From: Myroides indicus
GTDB lineage: Bacteria > Bacteroidota > Bacteroidia > Flavobacteriales > Flavobacteriaceae
Assembly: GCF_004364575.1 (NCBI RefSeq)
Contig: NZ_SOAG01000013.1
Coordinates: 21,576-85,575 of the forward strand
DNA length: 64,000 nucleotides
Direction: 5' to 3'
The notes under the pieces: model-generated
Seen by the model: the letters and a program-made list of their open reading frames with translations, nothing else
The model's database searches: none
What the model was told of the DNA's origin: nothing
Program-made: the position numbers and the translations under genes
In this document: piece by piece, positions 44,878 through 52,335 of the stretch
Layout of the letters: each line of letters begins with the position of its first letter
Numbering within the stretch: the stretch's first letter is position 1

Positions 44878-44941
44878 AAACCACATAGATACAAATAAAA
44901 ATGTTGAGATGTACACGAAAATCAATATGTCTGTGTGGTTT
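44878..44941. repeat. Intergenic inverted repeat (REP-like remnant)
   Basis: AAACCACA (44878-44885) and TGTGGTTT (44934-44941) are inverted copies in the gap after the beta-helix gene; nearby ATAGATAC and GTCTGTG extend the imperfect symmetry. Likely a remnant intergenic repeat or weak terminator. Confidence 0.4.
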
Positions 44942-44974
44942 TGAAATTATCAATTAATAAAAATAGAAATAAAC

Positions 44975-45499
44975 ATGAAAAAAATTATTGCAAGTTTAGT
45001 TGTGTTATTTGCATTTGCAGCAGCAAACGCACAAGAAGGATTCCACAAAATTGGGGTAGGTGCCGAAGTTGCTTTGCCGATGGGCAATTTTGGAGACGGA
45101 TTTTCTACAGGCTTCGGAGCCACCGGAAAAGTATTTTACGGAATCAGCGAGGACGGAGACATCACCGGAACAATTGGTTATCTGCATTTTGGAATGAAAA
45201 GCAGCGATTTCGTCAGTGGACACGTAGGAATGATTCCCCTGCAATTTGGATACCGTCATAATTTTAGCGGATTCTATGCCGAACCTCAATTGGGATTCAT
45301 GTTTCTAAGCTCAAAAGCAGAACTCAAAGGAATGGGTGGGTTTTTTGGCGATGCTTCCGGCACTGCTTCCGAAACTAAATTTAGCTTGGGTATCGGCGGA
45401 GGATACGAATTTGGAAATTGGGATTTGGGACTGAGATATCAAATCGTAGATCAAGCCAACTTTGTGGCACTTCGTGCAGGCTACAATTTCTCTCTTTAA
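44975..45499 (+). CDS. Small outer-membrane beta-barrel protein
   Basis: A 174-residue exported protein: signal peptide (1-19, ending AAANAQ), then alternating hydrophobic and glycine-rich strands with paired aromatics, ending in the barrel-closing LRAGYNFSL. It resembles eight-stranded outer-membrane barrels of Bacteroidota. No enzymatic motif. It is the first gene of a four-gene operon with a DUF6252-like lipoprotein, a C10 protease and a small lipoprotein, with gaps of 12, 11 and 2 bases. Possibly an anchor or surface partner for these; function unknown. Confidence 0.82.
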   Translation: MKKIIASLVVLFAFAAANAQEGFHKIGVGAEVALPMGNFGDGFSTGFGATGKVFYGISEDGDITGTIGYLHFGMKSSDFVSGHVGMIPLQFGYRHNFSGFYAEPQLGFMFLSSKAELKGMGGFFGDASGTASETKFSLGIGGGYEFGNWDLGLRYQIVDQANFVALRAGYNFSL

Positions 45500-45511
45500 A
45501 AAATTTGAACA

Positions 45512-45592
45512 ATGAAAACACAATTTTTCTCATATTTTAAAAACGCAGGAGTGCTGCTTTGCAGCGCACTCCTGCTATTTTCCTGCTCCAAA
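45512..45592 (+). repeat. Duplicated signal-peptide-coding leader, copy 1
   Basis: These 81 bases differ at 10 positions from 48291-48371 and encode nearly the same signal peptide, yet the mature proteins differ. Contains inverted repeat arms at 45545-45554 and 45566-45575. Confidence 0.85.
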
Positions 45593-46168
45593 AATAACAA
45601 TGACGATTCACCGGGAGGCAGTTTAGGAAACTCAACCCTGACAATGAAAGTCAACGGAGAAAACTGGAATTCCTTTCTCAGTACTCTTTTCACCGAAGAA
45701 GAAGGAAACAGCGAACAGGGAGATTTTCGGTACGTTTCTGTGGGCGGAAGCCGGATAATTGAAAAGAACAGTGCCACAGAAGATGATTTGGCAGAAACCA
45801 TAACCTTATTTATCGCAATTCCGGAAAGTAAATTCAGAAATCCAAAAGGAACGTATCCCATTATTTTAAAAGATTTTCAGGTAGGATATGCATGGGGCAT
45901 ATTTGGCTCAAGTACAGACCTGCGGGATACCACAACGTATGTGTCGGGAGATGCAAACAATCCGGAGGAGCCGGTTGGGACCTTAGAAATAACCGGATTT
46001 AAAATCGGCGAGCAGACGGTTTTGGGACACCCAAGCGGAAAAGAAGGATATACGCAGCTGTCCGGTACTTTTCACTTAGACGTTTATCCGTTGGGAGGCG
46101 TTGGCGAAAGGCTAAAAATCACAGATGGCAAATTTAATATTTCCGCAGGTCTTGACTTTGGATTCTAA
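45512..46168 (+). CDS. DUF6252-like lipoprotein with duplicated leader
   Basis: A 218-residue lipoprotein; the signal peptide ends in the lipobox LLFSC and the leader is 88 percent identical in DNA to that of the kelch lipoprotein at 48291. The mature part is a beta-rich fold with TLTMKVNGENWNS near its start and QLSGTFHLDVYPL near its end, resembling DUF6252 lipoproteins of flavobacteria. It lies between a barrel gene and a C10 protease. Its role is unknown; it may be a surface lipoprotein. Confidence 0.72.
   Translation: MKTQFFSYFKNAGVLLCSALLLFSCSKNNNDDSPGGSLGNSTLTMKVNGENWNSFLSTLFTEEEGNSEQGDFRYVSVGGSRIIEKNSATEDDLAETITLFIAIPESKFRNPKGTYPIILKDFQVGYAWGIFGSSTDLRDTTTYVSGDANNPEEPVGTLEITGFKIGEQTVLGHPSGKEGYTQLSGTFHLDVYPLGGVGERLKITDGKFNISAGLDFGF
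45545..45575. repeat. Perfect 10-bp inverted repeat inside the leader, copy 1
   Basis: GCAGGAGTGC (45545-45554) and GCACTCCTGC (45566-45575) around an 11-base loop, within the signal-peptide codons; could form a stable mRNA hairpin 33 bases after the start. Confidence 0.8.
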
Positions 46169-46179
46169 AAACTAAAACT

Positions 46180-47484
46180 ATGAAACATAAAGGATCTTTT
46201 TTATGGACAATAGCACTATTAATTGCAACATGTCTTGCATCTTGTAGTCATAATGAAGAAAATAGCATTAATGAATATCAATATCAGACTTTGGAAAAAT
46301 CAATCCCTGAATTGTCATTATTTATAAATTCTGAAGATGCCAAAGTTACTGCTATTAATTTTTTGAATTTAGATGAGGAAAAACCACAAATTAGCATAGA
46401 AGATATTGAAGAGCTTTTAACCGTTGAAAATGAACAAGAACAACCTATTTTATATGTTATAAATTTAAAAGAGGATAAAGGATTTACAGTTGTATCTGCT
46501 TCCACTGTCGAAACTCCAATATTAGCGTATGCTGATACAGGTAAATTTAATTTAGAAAATATAGAAGAACATGACGGCGTAAATGATTGGACAGCCAAGA
46601 AATTTGTAAAAATAGATTATTTAATCAATAATCCTCAGGAAATAGACACCGATGTGATTTATCAATGGGTTGCCTTAAACCCAGCCTTAGATACCCAAAC
46701 AGTTGGTACTCCTAATGCAATGACTGTTCAGACTATTAGTCATTTTAATTATGGTCCTTGGTTAAGTACAACATGGGGACAAAGCTATTCAACAAATATA
46801 GTTGCTTATAATAACTATGTCAGATTTAACAATTGTCCTCAGGGTACTACGCCAACAGGTTGTGTGGCAGTAGCAATGGCTCAGATTATGAAGTTTCATA
46901 ACAAACCAGCATTGACCAATACAATGCCTAATTATGTTAATAGTTCAAACTATACCACAACAGGAGCTGATAATATAGCTAAATTCATGCAAACTATAGG
47001 GCAGACTGTTAACATGAATTACTCTTGTAGTGCTTCAGGTGCTTCTTCCAATAATGCAGCAATAGCATTGTACTATTATTTTGGATATTCTGTTTCAGGA
47101 GTTTCAGATATCAATAAAAATACCATAGCAAATGAAATCCTAAACAGCAGACCTGTTTATTTGGACGGTTGTGCTGAAAGAAAAATAAAATCCACTCCTA
47201 AAAAAACAGGTCTTTTTAGATTTACAATAGGAAAAACAACTTATTCATATGATCGTTGCCATGCTTGGGTAGCAGATGGTTTGTCTGGTAAAATACTTAA
47301 AGTAAAATACTGGTTTATGACTAAATACATTGCTTTACCCGATTATATTTACATGAATTGGGGGTGGAGAGGAACTTATAACGGCTGGTACGATTATGAC
47401 AACTGGGGAGATGAAATGCATGGAAATTATAGTCCTAACTACCAATATAAACAACACATGATATATAATATAAAACCAAGATAA
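46180..47484 (+). CDS. C10-family (streptopain-like) cysteine protease lipoprotein
   Basis: Papain-fold cysteine protease of MEROPS family C10, like streptopain and interpain. Signal peptide with lipobox CLASC (Cys22), then an inhibitory propeptide of the Spi type (about 35-150: ILYVINLKEDKGFTVVSA), then the catalytic domain with GPWLSTTWGQ, nucleophile Cys228 in TPTGCVAVAMAQIM, His361 in RCHAWVADGL and the C-terminal YMNWGWRGTYNGWYD. All active-site residues are intact. At 434 residues it has the family length. It is probably surface-exposed. It is followed after 2 bases by a small lipoprotein that may be its inhibitor. Confidence 0.9.
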   Translation: MKHKGSFLWTIALLIATCLASCSHNEENSINEYQYQTLEKSIPELSLFINSEDAKVTAINFLNLDEEKPQISIEDIEELLTVENEQEQPILYVINLKEDKGFTVVSASTVETPILAYADTGKFNLENIEEHDGVNDWTAKKFVKIDYLINNPQEIDTDVIYQWVALNPALDTQTVGTPNAMTVQTISHFNYGPWLSTTWGQSYSTNIVAYNNYVRFNNCPQGTTPTGCVAVAMAQIMKFHNKPALTNTMPNYVNSSNYTTTGADNIAKFMQTIGQTVNMNYSCSASGASSNNAAIALYYYFGYSVSGVSDINKNTIANEILNSRPVYLDGCAERKIKSTPKKTGLFRFTIGKTTYSYDRCHAWVADGLSGKILKVKYWFMTKYIALPDYIYMNWGWRGTYNGWYDYDNWGDEMHGNYSPNYQYKQHMIYNIKPR

Positions 47485-47486
47485 TT

Positions 47487-48005
47487 ATGAAAAAAATATT
47501 TTTTTTCGCACTAGCTTTAATTTCTTTGTCTTCTTGTAATGACAAGGAAGCAGAGCAAACTATAGGAAGGGGAGATTGGACAACCATAAATATAAGTCAA
47601 GATGTTTTGTTTGTTGATAAGGATGGAACTCCTCTGTTTGATACAAATAATCCGAACTCTCCTTTTGATGAGCAATATTTTAGTCTAATAGCCACTGATA
47701 AAAATTGGGATCCTCTTTATTCAGACAAAGGAAATATGATGGCTGACATAGAAAACAATATTGAAGTCAGAATTTATGAAGACAAAAAATTTATTTTGAA
47801 TTTTCAATTAGGGAATTTCCAAGGTGAAAAAGGAAATGAAGCTTCTTATTATTTATTTCGTTATAACAAAAATGAATATGACAAAATAATTGTTTATGGA
47901 AACATTATCCATGGAGAACTTCATTTAGACAAAATAGTTTATAACAGCGTTTTGTATAAATCCACACCGATTGAAGAAGTATTAAAAATAACCAAAAGTA
48001 AATAA
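47487..48005 (+). CDS. Small lipoprotein, possible partner or inhibitor of the C10 protease
   Basis: A 172-residue lipoprotein (lipobox LSLSSC) of unknown family with beta-rich, charged mature sequence. Its start is 2 bases after the stop of the C10 protease gene, so the two are almost certainly translated together. In Bacteroides, C10 protease genes are often followed by small staphostatin-like inhibitor genes; I see no clear staphostatin motif here, so this is context only. It could equally be a structural lipoprotein. Confidence 0.6.
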   Translation: MKKIFFFALALISLSSCNDKEAEQTIGRGDWTTINISQDVLFVDKDGTPLFDTNNPNSPFDEQYFSLIATDKNWDPLYSDKGNMMADIENNIEVRIYEDKKFILNFQLGNFQGEKGNEASYYLFRYNKNEYDKIIVYGNIIHGELHLDKIVYNSVLYKSTPIEEVLKITKSK

Positions 48006-48290
48006 TAAAAATATTGCGTAAAGTCAAAAGGCTTTGTGCAATGAGGAGTTTGCCATGCTTTGCGATAGCTGGAAAGCAAGACAAACATAAGGCTTATAGC
48101 TAAAAACTGAGTTAAATATTAACATTCTTAAATCCGAAATTGTCCGAAAAGTCTAAAACACACAAAGTATATCATTCCGACGCAGGAGTAATCGCTAAAA
48201 TACAATGATTTAAGATTCTTCACTTCATTACATTGCGTTCAGAATGACACTTTTCTGACAAGTTCTTGGAGTGAATAAAAAAACAATATC
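48006..48290. other. Non-coding gap with REP-like repeat
   Basis: 285 bases without a supported ORF. The right half carries an imperfect inverted repeat (48171-48249). The left half has nothing I can name; the gap presumably includes the kelch gene promoter. Confidence 0.5.
48171..48249. repeat. Flavobacterial intergenic hairpin repeat
   Basis: ATCATTCCGACGCAGGAG at the left and GCGTTCAGAATGACA at the right are imperfect inverted copies, the pattern of the intergenic CATTCCGACG-type repeats I know from flavobacteria. A similar fragment (TCTGTCATGCCAAG) occurs near 49995. Confidence 0.5.
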
Positions 48291-48371
48291 ATGAAAGTAC
48301 AATTTTCTCCATATTTTAAATACGCAGGAGTGCTCCTATGCAGTGCACTCCTGCTATTTGCCTGCTCCAAA
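48291..48371 (+). repeat. Duplicated signal-peptide-coding leader, copy 2
   Basis: Second copy of the leader at 45512-45592, again with the perfect inverted repeat (48324-48333 and 48345-48354). Confidence 0.85.
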
Positions 48372-49586
48372 GATGACGGACCGGGCAACAAACCAGACCC
48401 TGTGGATCCTATCAATCCGACAGAAGATGCACAACTGATGCTTGCTGCCTCAAAAACAGATATTGACGAAGGCGAAATAGTAACCTTTACCATAACCGCT
48501 GACGGCAAAACCATTGATGCCGATATTTACATAGACGACGAAAAACTAAGTGACACAACACATACTTTTGATACCGCAGGCGAATATGAGGTTGTAGCTA
48601 AAAAAGCAACGTATAAGGATAGCGAACCATTAAAGATTACCGTAAAAGCTCCGGCAAAAAAAGTAGCCAAACTCACTTTTAACAAAGTGAATACCGTCCC
48701 ATACACGCCGGCATACGGAACAGGCCCCAGCAGGATGACCATGAGCAAAACGCACGTATATACGTTTAGCAGTACAACCAATAAATTTAAGCGATATAGC
48801 TTGACGAACGACACTTGGGAAGAACTTAACCACACCAATCAGCTTAATTTTGTAGGTGTTGAAGGAAAAATGCTGTATGTGGAAGAGGCGGTATTGGGTC
48901 AAGACCTCATTTTTTATTTAGCCAATAGAAAAATGCGCGCTTATTTTCCTAAAGAAACCGGAGGAGGAATACCATTCCGCGATACTTGGCGTGAAATTGA
49001 CGTTGCTGACCAATACATTAGCGGAGAACGGGCTGCTGCCGTACACGGCAAATATTTATATTACGTTGGCAATTCGAGAAATGATGCACACGCCCAAAGT
49101 ATAGACCGATACAATCCAGAAACGGATACATGGGAAACTCCGGCGCAATTGCCCGTAGCTGTCAATGGCGGTGCGCACGCAGCTATTTACAATAACAAAA
49201 TGTATATATTGGGCGAAGTAAATCCTGCTTCCGGAGATCCTCGTCGTGTTTTTTATATTTATGACACGGAACAACTTACTGTTAAAGACGTTTCTCTTCC
49301 TGAAGGTATGCGCTCAAGTTCTATTGTTGGAAGACCTCCTCAACACTTGATAGCATTTGAAAATTATGTTTTATTTCTCGACTATTATAATTCCAACAAC
49401 GTTTTTGTGTTTGATATTGCTGATAACCAGTGGTTGGAAAATCCGATTGAAAATCTATCCAATATGTTTGATAAAGCTCTTTACACTAATTTGATGTCGC
49501 CATCGGCAGATAAGTTATATGCAGCCGGTACAAAAGACGGCAATTTTATATTGTATGAATTAGAATTTACGGTAGTCGAAGAATAA
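48291..49586 (+). CDS. Lipoprotein with Ig-like and kelch-type repeats
   Basis: A 431-residue lipoprotein (lipobox LLFAC). After a Pro/Asp linker, an Ig-like module (about 46-120: ASKTDIDEGEIVTFTI) matches both Ig repeats of the lipoprotein at 60620-61570. The rest is a kelch-like beta-propeller (about 130-430) with repeated Y-N-P-E-T-D-T-W and IYNNKMYILG blades. Probably a surface adhesin or binding protein; ligand unknown. The leader is shared with the gene at 45512. The DNA around it looks atypical, supporting duplication or shuffling of leader sequences. Confidence 0.78.
   Translation: MKVQFSPYFKYAGVLLCSALLLFACSKDDGPGNKPDPVDPINPTEDAQLMLAASKTDIDEGEIVTFTITADGKTIDADIYIDDEKLSDTTHTFDTAGEYEVVAKKATYKDSEPLKITVKAPAKKVAKLTFNKVNTVPYTPAYGTGPSRMTMSKTHVYTFSSTTNKFKRYSLTNDTWEELNHTNQLNFVGVEGKMLYVEEAVLGQDLIFYLANRKMRAYFPKETGGGIPFRDTWREIDVADQYISGERAAAVHGKYLYYVGNSRNDAHAQSIDRYNPETDTWETPAQLPVAVNGGAHAAIYNNKMYILGEVNPASGDPRRVFYIYDTEQLTVKDVSLPEGMRSSSIVGRPPQHLIAFENYVLFLDYYNSNNVFVFDIADNQWLENPIENLSNMFDKALYTNLMSPSADKLYAAGTKDGNFILYELEFTVVEE
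48324..48354. repeat. Perfect 10-bp inverted repeat inside the leader, copy 2
   Basis: Same arms as copy 1, with the loop changed at 3 of 11 positions while both arms stay exactly complementary. Confidence 0.8.
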
Positions 49587-49602
49587 TTAAATTAAAAAAG
49601 CT

Positions 49603-49971
49603 ATGGAAAATACTGAAAATTTAGAAAACAAAGCAGAAGTAACTTCTGATTCAGAACCCAACAAAACCATTGCTATCTTAGCTTATATTACACTTATAGG
49701 CTGGATAGTAGCAGTGGTTATGAACAACGAAAAGAAAGACGCTTTTGCAAGTTTCCACATCCGTCAAATGTTGGGAATTGGTTGTACATCTCTTGTATTA
49801 GCAGCTTTAAATGTAATTCCTATTTTAGGCTGGACAGCTTATGTCTTGGGAATGATTTCCCTGTCAATACTATGGTTTTCGGGTTTGATAAATGCTCTAA
49901 CCGGAAAAGAAAAACCTGTTCCGCTATTGGGAATTAAATATCAAGAATGGTTTAAAGATGTGAAATTGTAA
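49603..49971 (+). CDS. DUF4870-like small membrane protein
   Basis: A 122-residue protein with an acidic soluble N terminus (about 1-22) and three membrane helices (about 24-41, 55-75, 80-103). TIAILAYITLIGWI and FHIRQMLGI match the DUF4870/Tic20-like family of small membrane proteins. Function unknown. It follows the kelch lipoprotein gene by 16 bases, so they may be co-transcribed. A related domain is fused to the XRE regulator at 37804-38376. Confidence 0.85.
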   Translation: MENTENLENKAEVTSDSEPNKTIAILAYITLIGWIVAVVMNNEKKDAFASFHIRQMLGIGCTSLVLAALNVIPILGWTAYVLGMISLSILWFSGLINALTGKEKPVPLLGIKYQEWFKDVKL

Positions 49972-50042
49972 TTAATGATTAATAATTAGTTACTCTGTCA
50001 TGCCAAGTAATTAGAGATATCTAACAGCACAAAAATAAAAAA

Positions 50043-50768
50043 ATGAAAAATATATTTTATACCCTTCTTATTGCGCTATTTATAGTTTCTTGCGGCAATA
50101 ACGATAGCAGTCCAGAAAGCAATTCAGGAAACAGTTCAGAAAGCAATAAAACAGCTGTCTGTTTACAAAATTATAACTATCAATACGAAAAACTGCTAAC
50201 CAAAGATGACATCGCCAAATACGTAACTATTGACGAAGCTTCGTACAAAATAAAAATCTCATCTATAACCGGAAAATATGGCTCGTGCAGCTATGAATGG
50301 TTAAGCGACCGACCAGATTTGGAAATAGAAATCTCGGGAGTAATAATAAAAGGTCCGGATAAAAATCGGGTAGTTATAAAGCAACTGGATTTTTATACCG
50401 ATGAGCAGTTAAAGCTTTATAGTCAGGAATCAGCAATTGCCTTGTTTGACCAAAGTTATAAAAAATTAAGTCAACAGGAATACAACGAGCTTTTGGAAAA
50501 TCTAAAAAAACAATACGCCGATAATCCAACCGAATATGAAAGAGCCAAAGGTTTTTTAGATGCTCGAATGAATTTAATCTATGAACCTGTAAATGACCTT
50601 GCCGATCGTGCTTATTGGAAGTGGAACGATACTTACGGTTTGGAGTTAGCTGTTTTATCGGGCGCTGCACACTTTACCATCGAAACTAAAGTTACAGCAC
50701 AAGCCGACACTACACTCGATGCTGCCATAAACTTGGCAAAAGAAGTCTTGGCAAAATGCAATAATTAG
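50043..50768 (+). CDS. Lipoprotein of unknown function
   Basis: A 241-residue lipoprotein: signal peptide with lipobox IVSC (Cys17), a Ser/Asn-rich linker (about 20-40), then a mixed alpha/beta mature part with a Cys-containing segment (TAVCLQNYNYQYEKLLTK and YGSCSYEW) and a helical region (about 125-180). Cys at about 41 and 80 could form a disulfide. I do not recognise the family. It has its own unit, ending at a possible terminator with wobble-paired arms, next to another exported protein. Confidence 0.7.
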   Translation: MKNIFYTLLIALFIVSCGNNDSSPESNSGNSSESNKTAVCLQNYNYQYEKLLTKDDIAKYVTIDEASYKIKISSITGKYGSCSYEWLSDRPDLEIEISGVIIKGPDKNRVVIKQLDFYTDEQLKLYSQESAIALFDQSYKKLSQQEYNELLENLKKQYADNPTEYERAKGFLDARMNLIYEPVNDLADRAYWKWNDTYGLELAVLSGAAHFTIETKVTAQADTTLDAAINLAKEVLAKCNN

Positions 50769-50785
50769 TTAGTTTTTTTATGGGT

Positions 50786-50824
50786 AAAGCTTCCTTATAG
50801 TTTATAAAATTATGAGGGGGCTTT
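50786..50824. terminator. Weak terminator after the 50043 lipoprotein
   Basis: AAAGCTTCCTTAT (50786-50798) pairs with ATGAGGGGGCTTT (50812-50824) using several G-U wobbles; followed by a T-rich run. Confidence 0.5.
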
Positions 50825-50887
50825 TCTTATTTTACATAAAATATAAAACTACCGCAAAAACTTATAAACAACTTATAAATCATTTTT

Positions 50888-51667
50888 ATGAAACTTACAT
50901 TTATTTTATTTGCTCTATTTTACAGTGCAATTGTATACACTCAGGATTTGACATCAACGCAAAATGATAGCCATATTATCAATCCTTCTATAGAAAATTT
51001 AGTAAAATTTAATCTTGTCCCGTTAGTTTGGGGGACGGGTTCGCTGTCTTACGAAAGAAAAATAGCAAACCAATGGGCAATAGGTGCTACTTTAAATTAT
51101 CGTCCAAAAGGCAAAGCTCCGTTCAAAAGTACTTTGCAAAAAATATTTGAAAACGACACCTCAAATAAAAACCTGACTTTTGACGTTGACAAACTCAAAT
51201 ATTCTAACTTTTCGTTTGCTCCCGAAATAAAATTTTACTTTGGAAAAAAAGGAGCATTTAGCGGATTTTACATCGCTGCGTTTGCAAAAATTGAAACTAC
51301 TAAAGTAGATTACGCCTATCGCTTTAACGAATTACTTTTATTGAACAAAGATCCCGATCTCCCTTTAAAAGGAAATATAAACGCATTTTCTGGTGGAATA
51401 TATTGTGGAATACAGTGGAATATTGGTAAAAATTTTTATTTAGACTGGCAAATTATCGGCGGAAATTACGGTTTTGCAAACATTAACATCAGCTCCAACC
51501 GAAACTTAACACCTGACGAACAAATAGCATTAAATTATTTTGCAAAAGACCTGAAAGACAATTTTAAAAATATGGAATACGAAGTAAACGAGGACGGAAT
51601 CAAAATTGATGGAAAAATGCCTTGGGCAGGATTGCGGACCGGGTTGAGTATAGCTTATAGTTTTTAA
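50888..51667 (+). CDS. Outer-membrane beta-barrel protein, DUF3575-like
   Basis: A 259-residue exported protein: signal peptide (1-18), then NLVPLVWGTGSLSYERKI, alternating strands such as FAPEIKFYFG and AGLRTGLSIAYSF with a C-terminal Phe, typical of outer-membrane barrels. The long loop (about 210-235) is charged. It fits flavobacterial DUF3575-like proteins. No enzymatic residues. It is a single gene downstream of the weak terminator; probably a surface barrel of unknown function. Confidence 0.78.
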   Translation: MKLTFILFALFYSAIVYTQDLTSTQNDSHIINPSIENLVKFNLVPLVWGTGSLSYERKIANQWAIGATLNYRPKGKAPFKSTLQKIFENDTSNKNLTFDVDKLKYSNFSFAPEIKFYFGKKGAFSGFYIAAFAKIETTKVDYAYRFNELLLLNKDPDLPLKGNINAFSGGIYCGIQWNIGKNFYLDWQIIGGNYGFANINISSNRNLTPDEQIALNYFAKDLKDNFKNMEYEVNEDGIKIDGKMPWAGLRTGLSIAYSF

Positions 51668-51700
51668 ATACAAAAAAACTACTCAATACTTATTTTAAAT

Positions 51701-51708
51701 TATATTTG
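51701..51708 (+). promoter_or_regulatory. Bacteroidota -7 element for the 51727 gene
   Basis: TATATTTG, 18 bases before the ATG at 51727; the longer frame starts inside it (TTG at 51706), which favours the ATG. Confidence 0.5.
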
Positions 51709-51726
51709 AAAAATCATTCTTATATA

Positions 51727-52230
51727 ATGTTAAATCTACTTTTTGAAAAAAACACAAAAATTATCATTATTATCAGTTCGATAATCATCACATTATGTTT
51801 ACTTGCTATGAGATATTATTTTTTAAATTCAAATAAATACATCGTTTTATTACCTTTTGGTATTATACTCAATGTAATAATTATGCTAATAGAAAAAGGA
51901 ATCCAAATAAACAAAACAACAAACGAATTTAGAATATACAAATCTTTGTTTGGTTTAAAATACGGAAAATGGAAACCATTGCCAAACATCTCTTATATTT
52001 CTGTTTTCAAGGCACAAAGAGTACAAAAAACCAATAGAGGGAAAGCTATGAATTATCGCTATTTCAATGTATATGAAATAAACCTATTTGATCACAACAA
52101 TCATTGTACAACTTTATTTGAAACAGATATAGATTTATTCAAAGAAACTAAATCCGCTGCCGTCCAAATCAATCAATATTTAAACATTCCTCTTTTGGAC
52201 GCAACAACAGTTCCTTATAAATGGATCTAA
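51727..52230 (+). CDS. Membrane protein with PH-like domain, unknown function
   Basis: A 167-residue protein with two membrane helices (about 11-29 and 38-56) followed by a soluble beta-rich region (about 60-165) with EFRIYKSLFGLKYGKW and NVYEINLFDHN, the look of bacterial PH-like domains in small membrane proteins. The ATG at 51727 is chosen because of the promoter. It ends just before rnr but has no terminator. Family not recognised with certainty. Confidence 0.65.
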   Translation: MLNLLFEKNTKIIIIISSIIITLCLLAMRYYFLNSNKYIVLLPFGIILNVIIMLIEKGIQINKTTNEFRIYKSLFGLKYGKWKPLPNISYISVFKAQRVQKTNRGKAMNYRYFNVYEINLFDHNNHCTTLFETDIDLFKETKSAAVQINQYLNIPLLDATTVPYKWI

Positions 52231-52278
52231 AAAACCATAAAAGAGAGAATTAATATAACTTTTACAATTAAACCTTTC

Positions 52279-52286
52279 TATTTTTG
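52279..52286 (+). promoter_or_regulatory. Bacteroidota -7 element for rnr
   Basis: TATTTTTG, 49 bases before the ATG at 52336. It lies in the gap between the 51727 gene and rnr. Confidence 0.45.
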
Positions 52287-52335
52287 TACCTTTAAATTCA
52301 ATAAAAGCCATTATTTGGCTTATGGTATAAAATTT

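Noticed and set aside
44935..45261. Frame overlapping the barrel gene at 44975 in another phase
   Set aside because: Arg/Cys-rich shadow translation; the barrel frame has a clear signal peptide and C-terminal strand.
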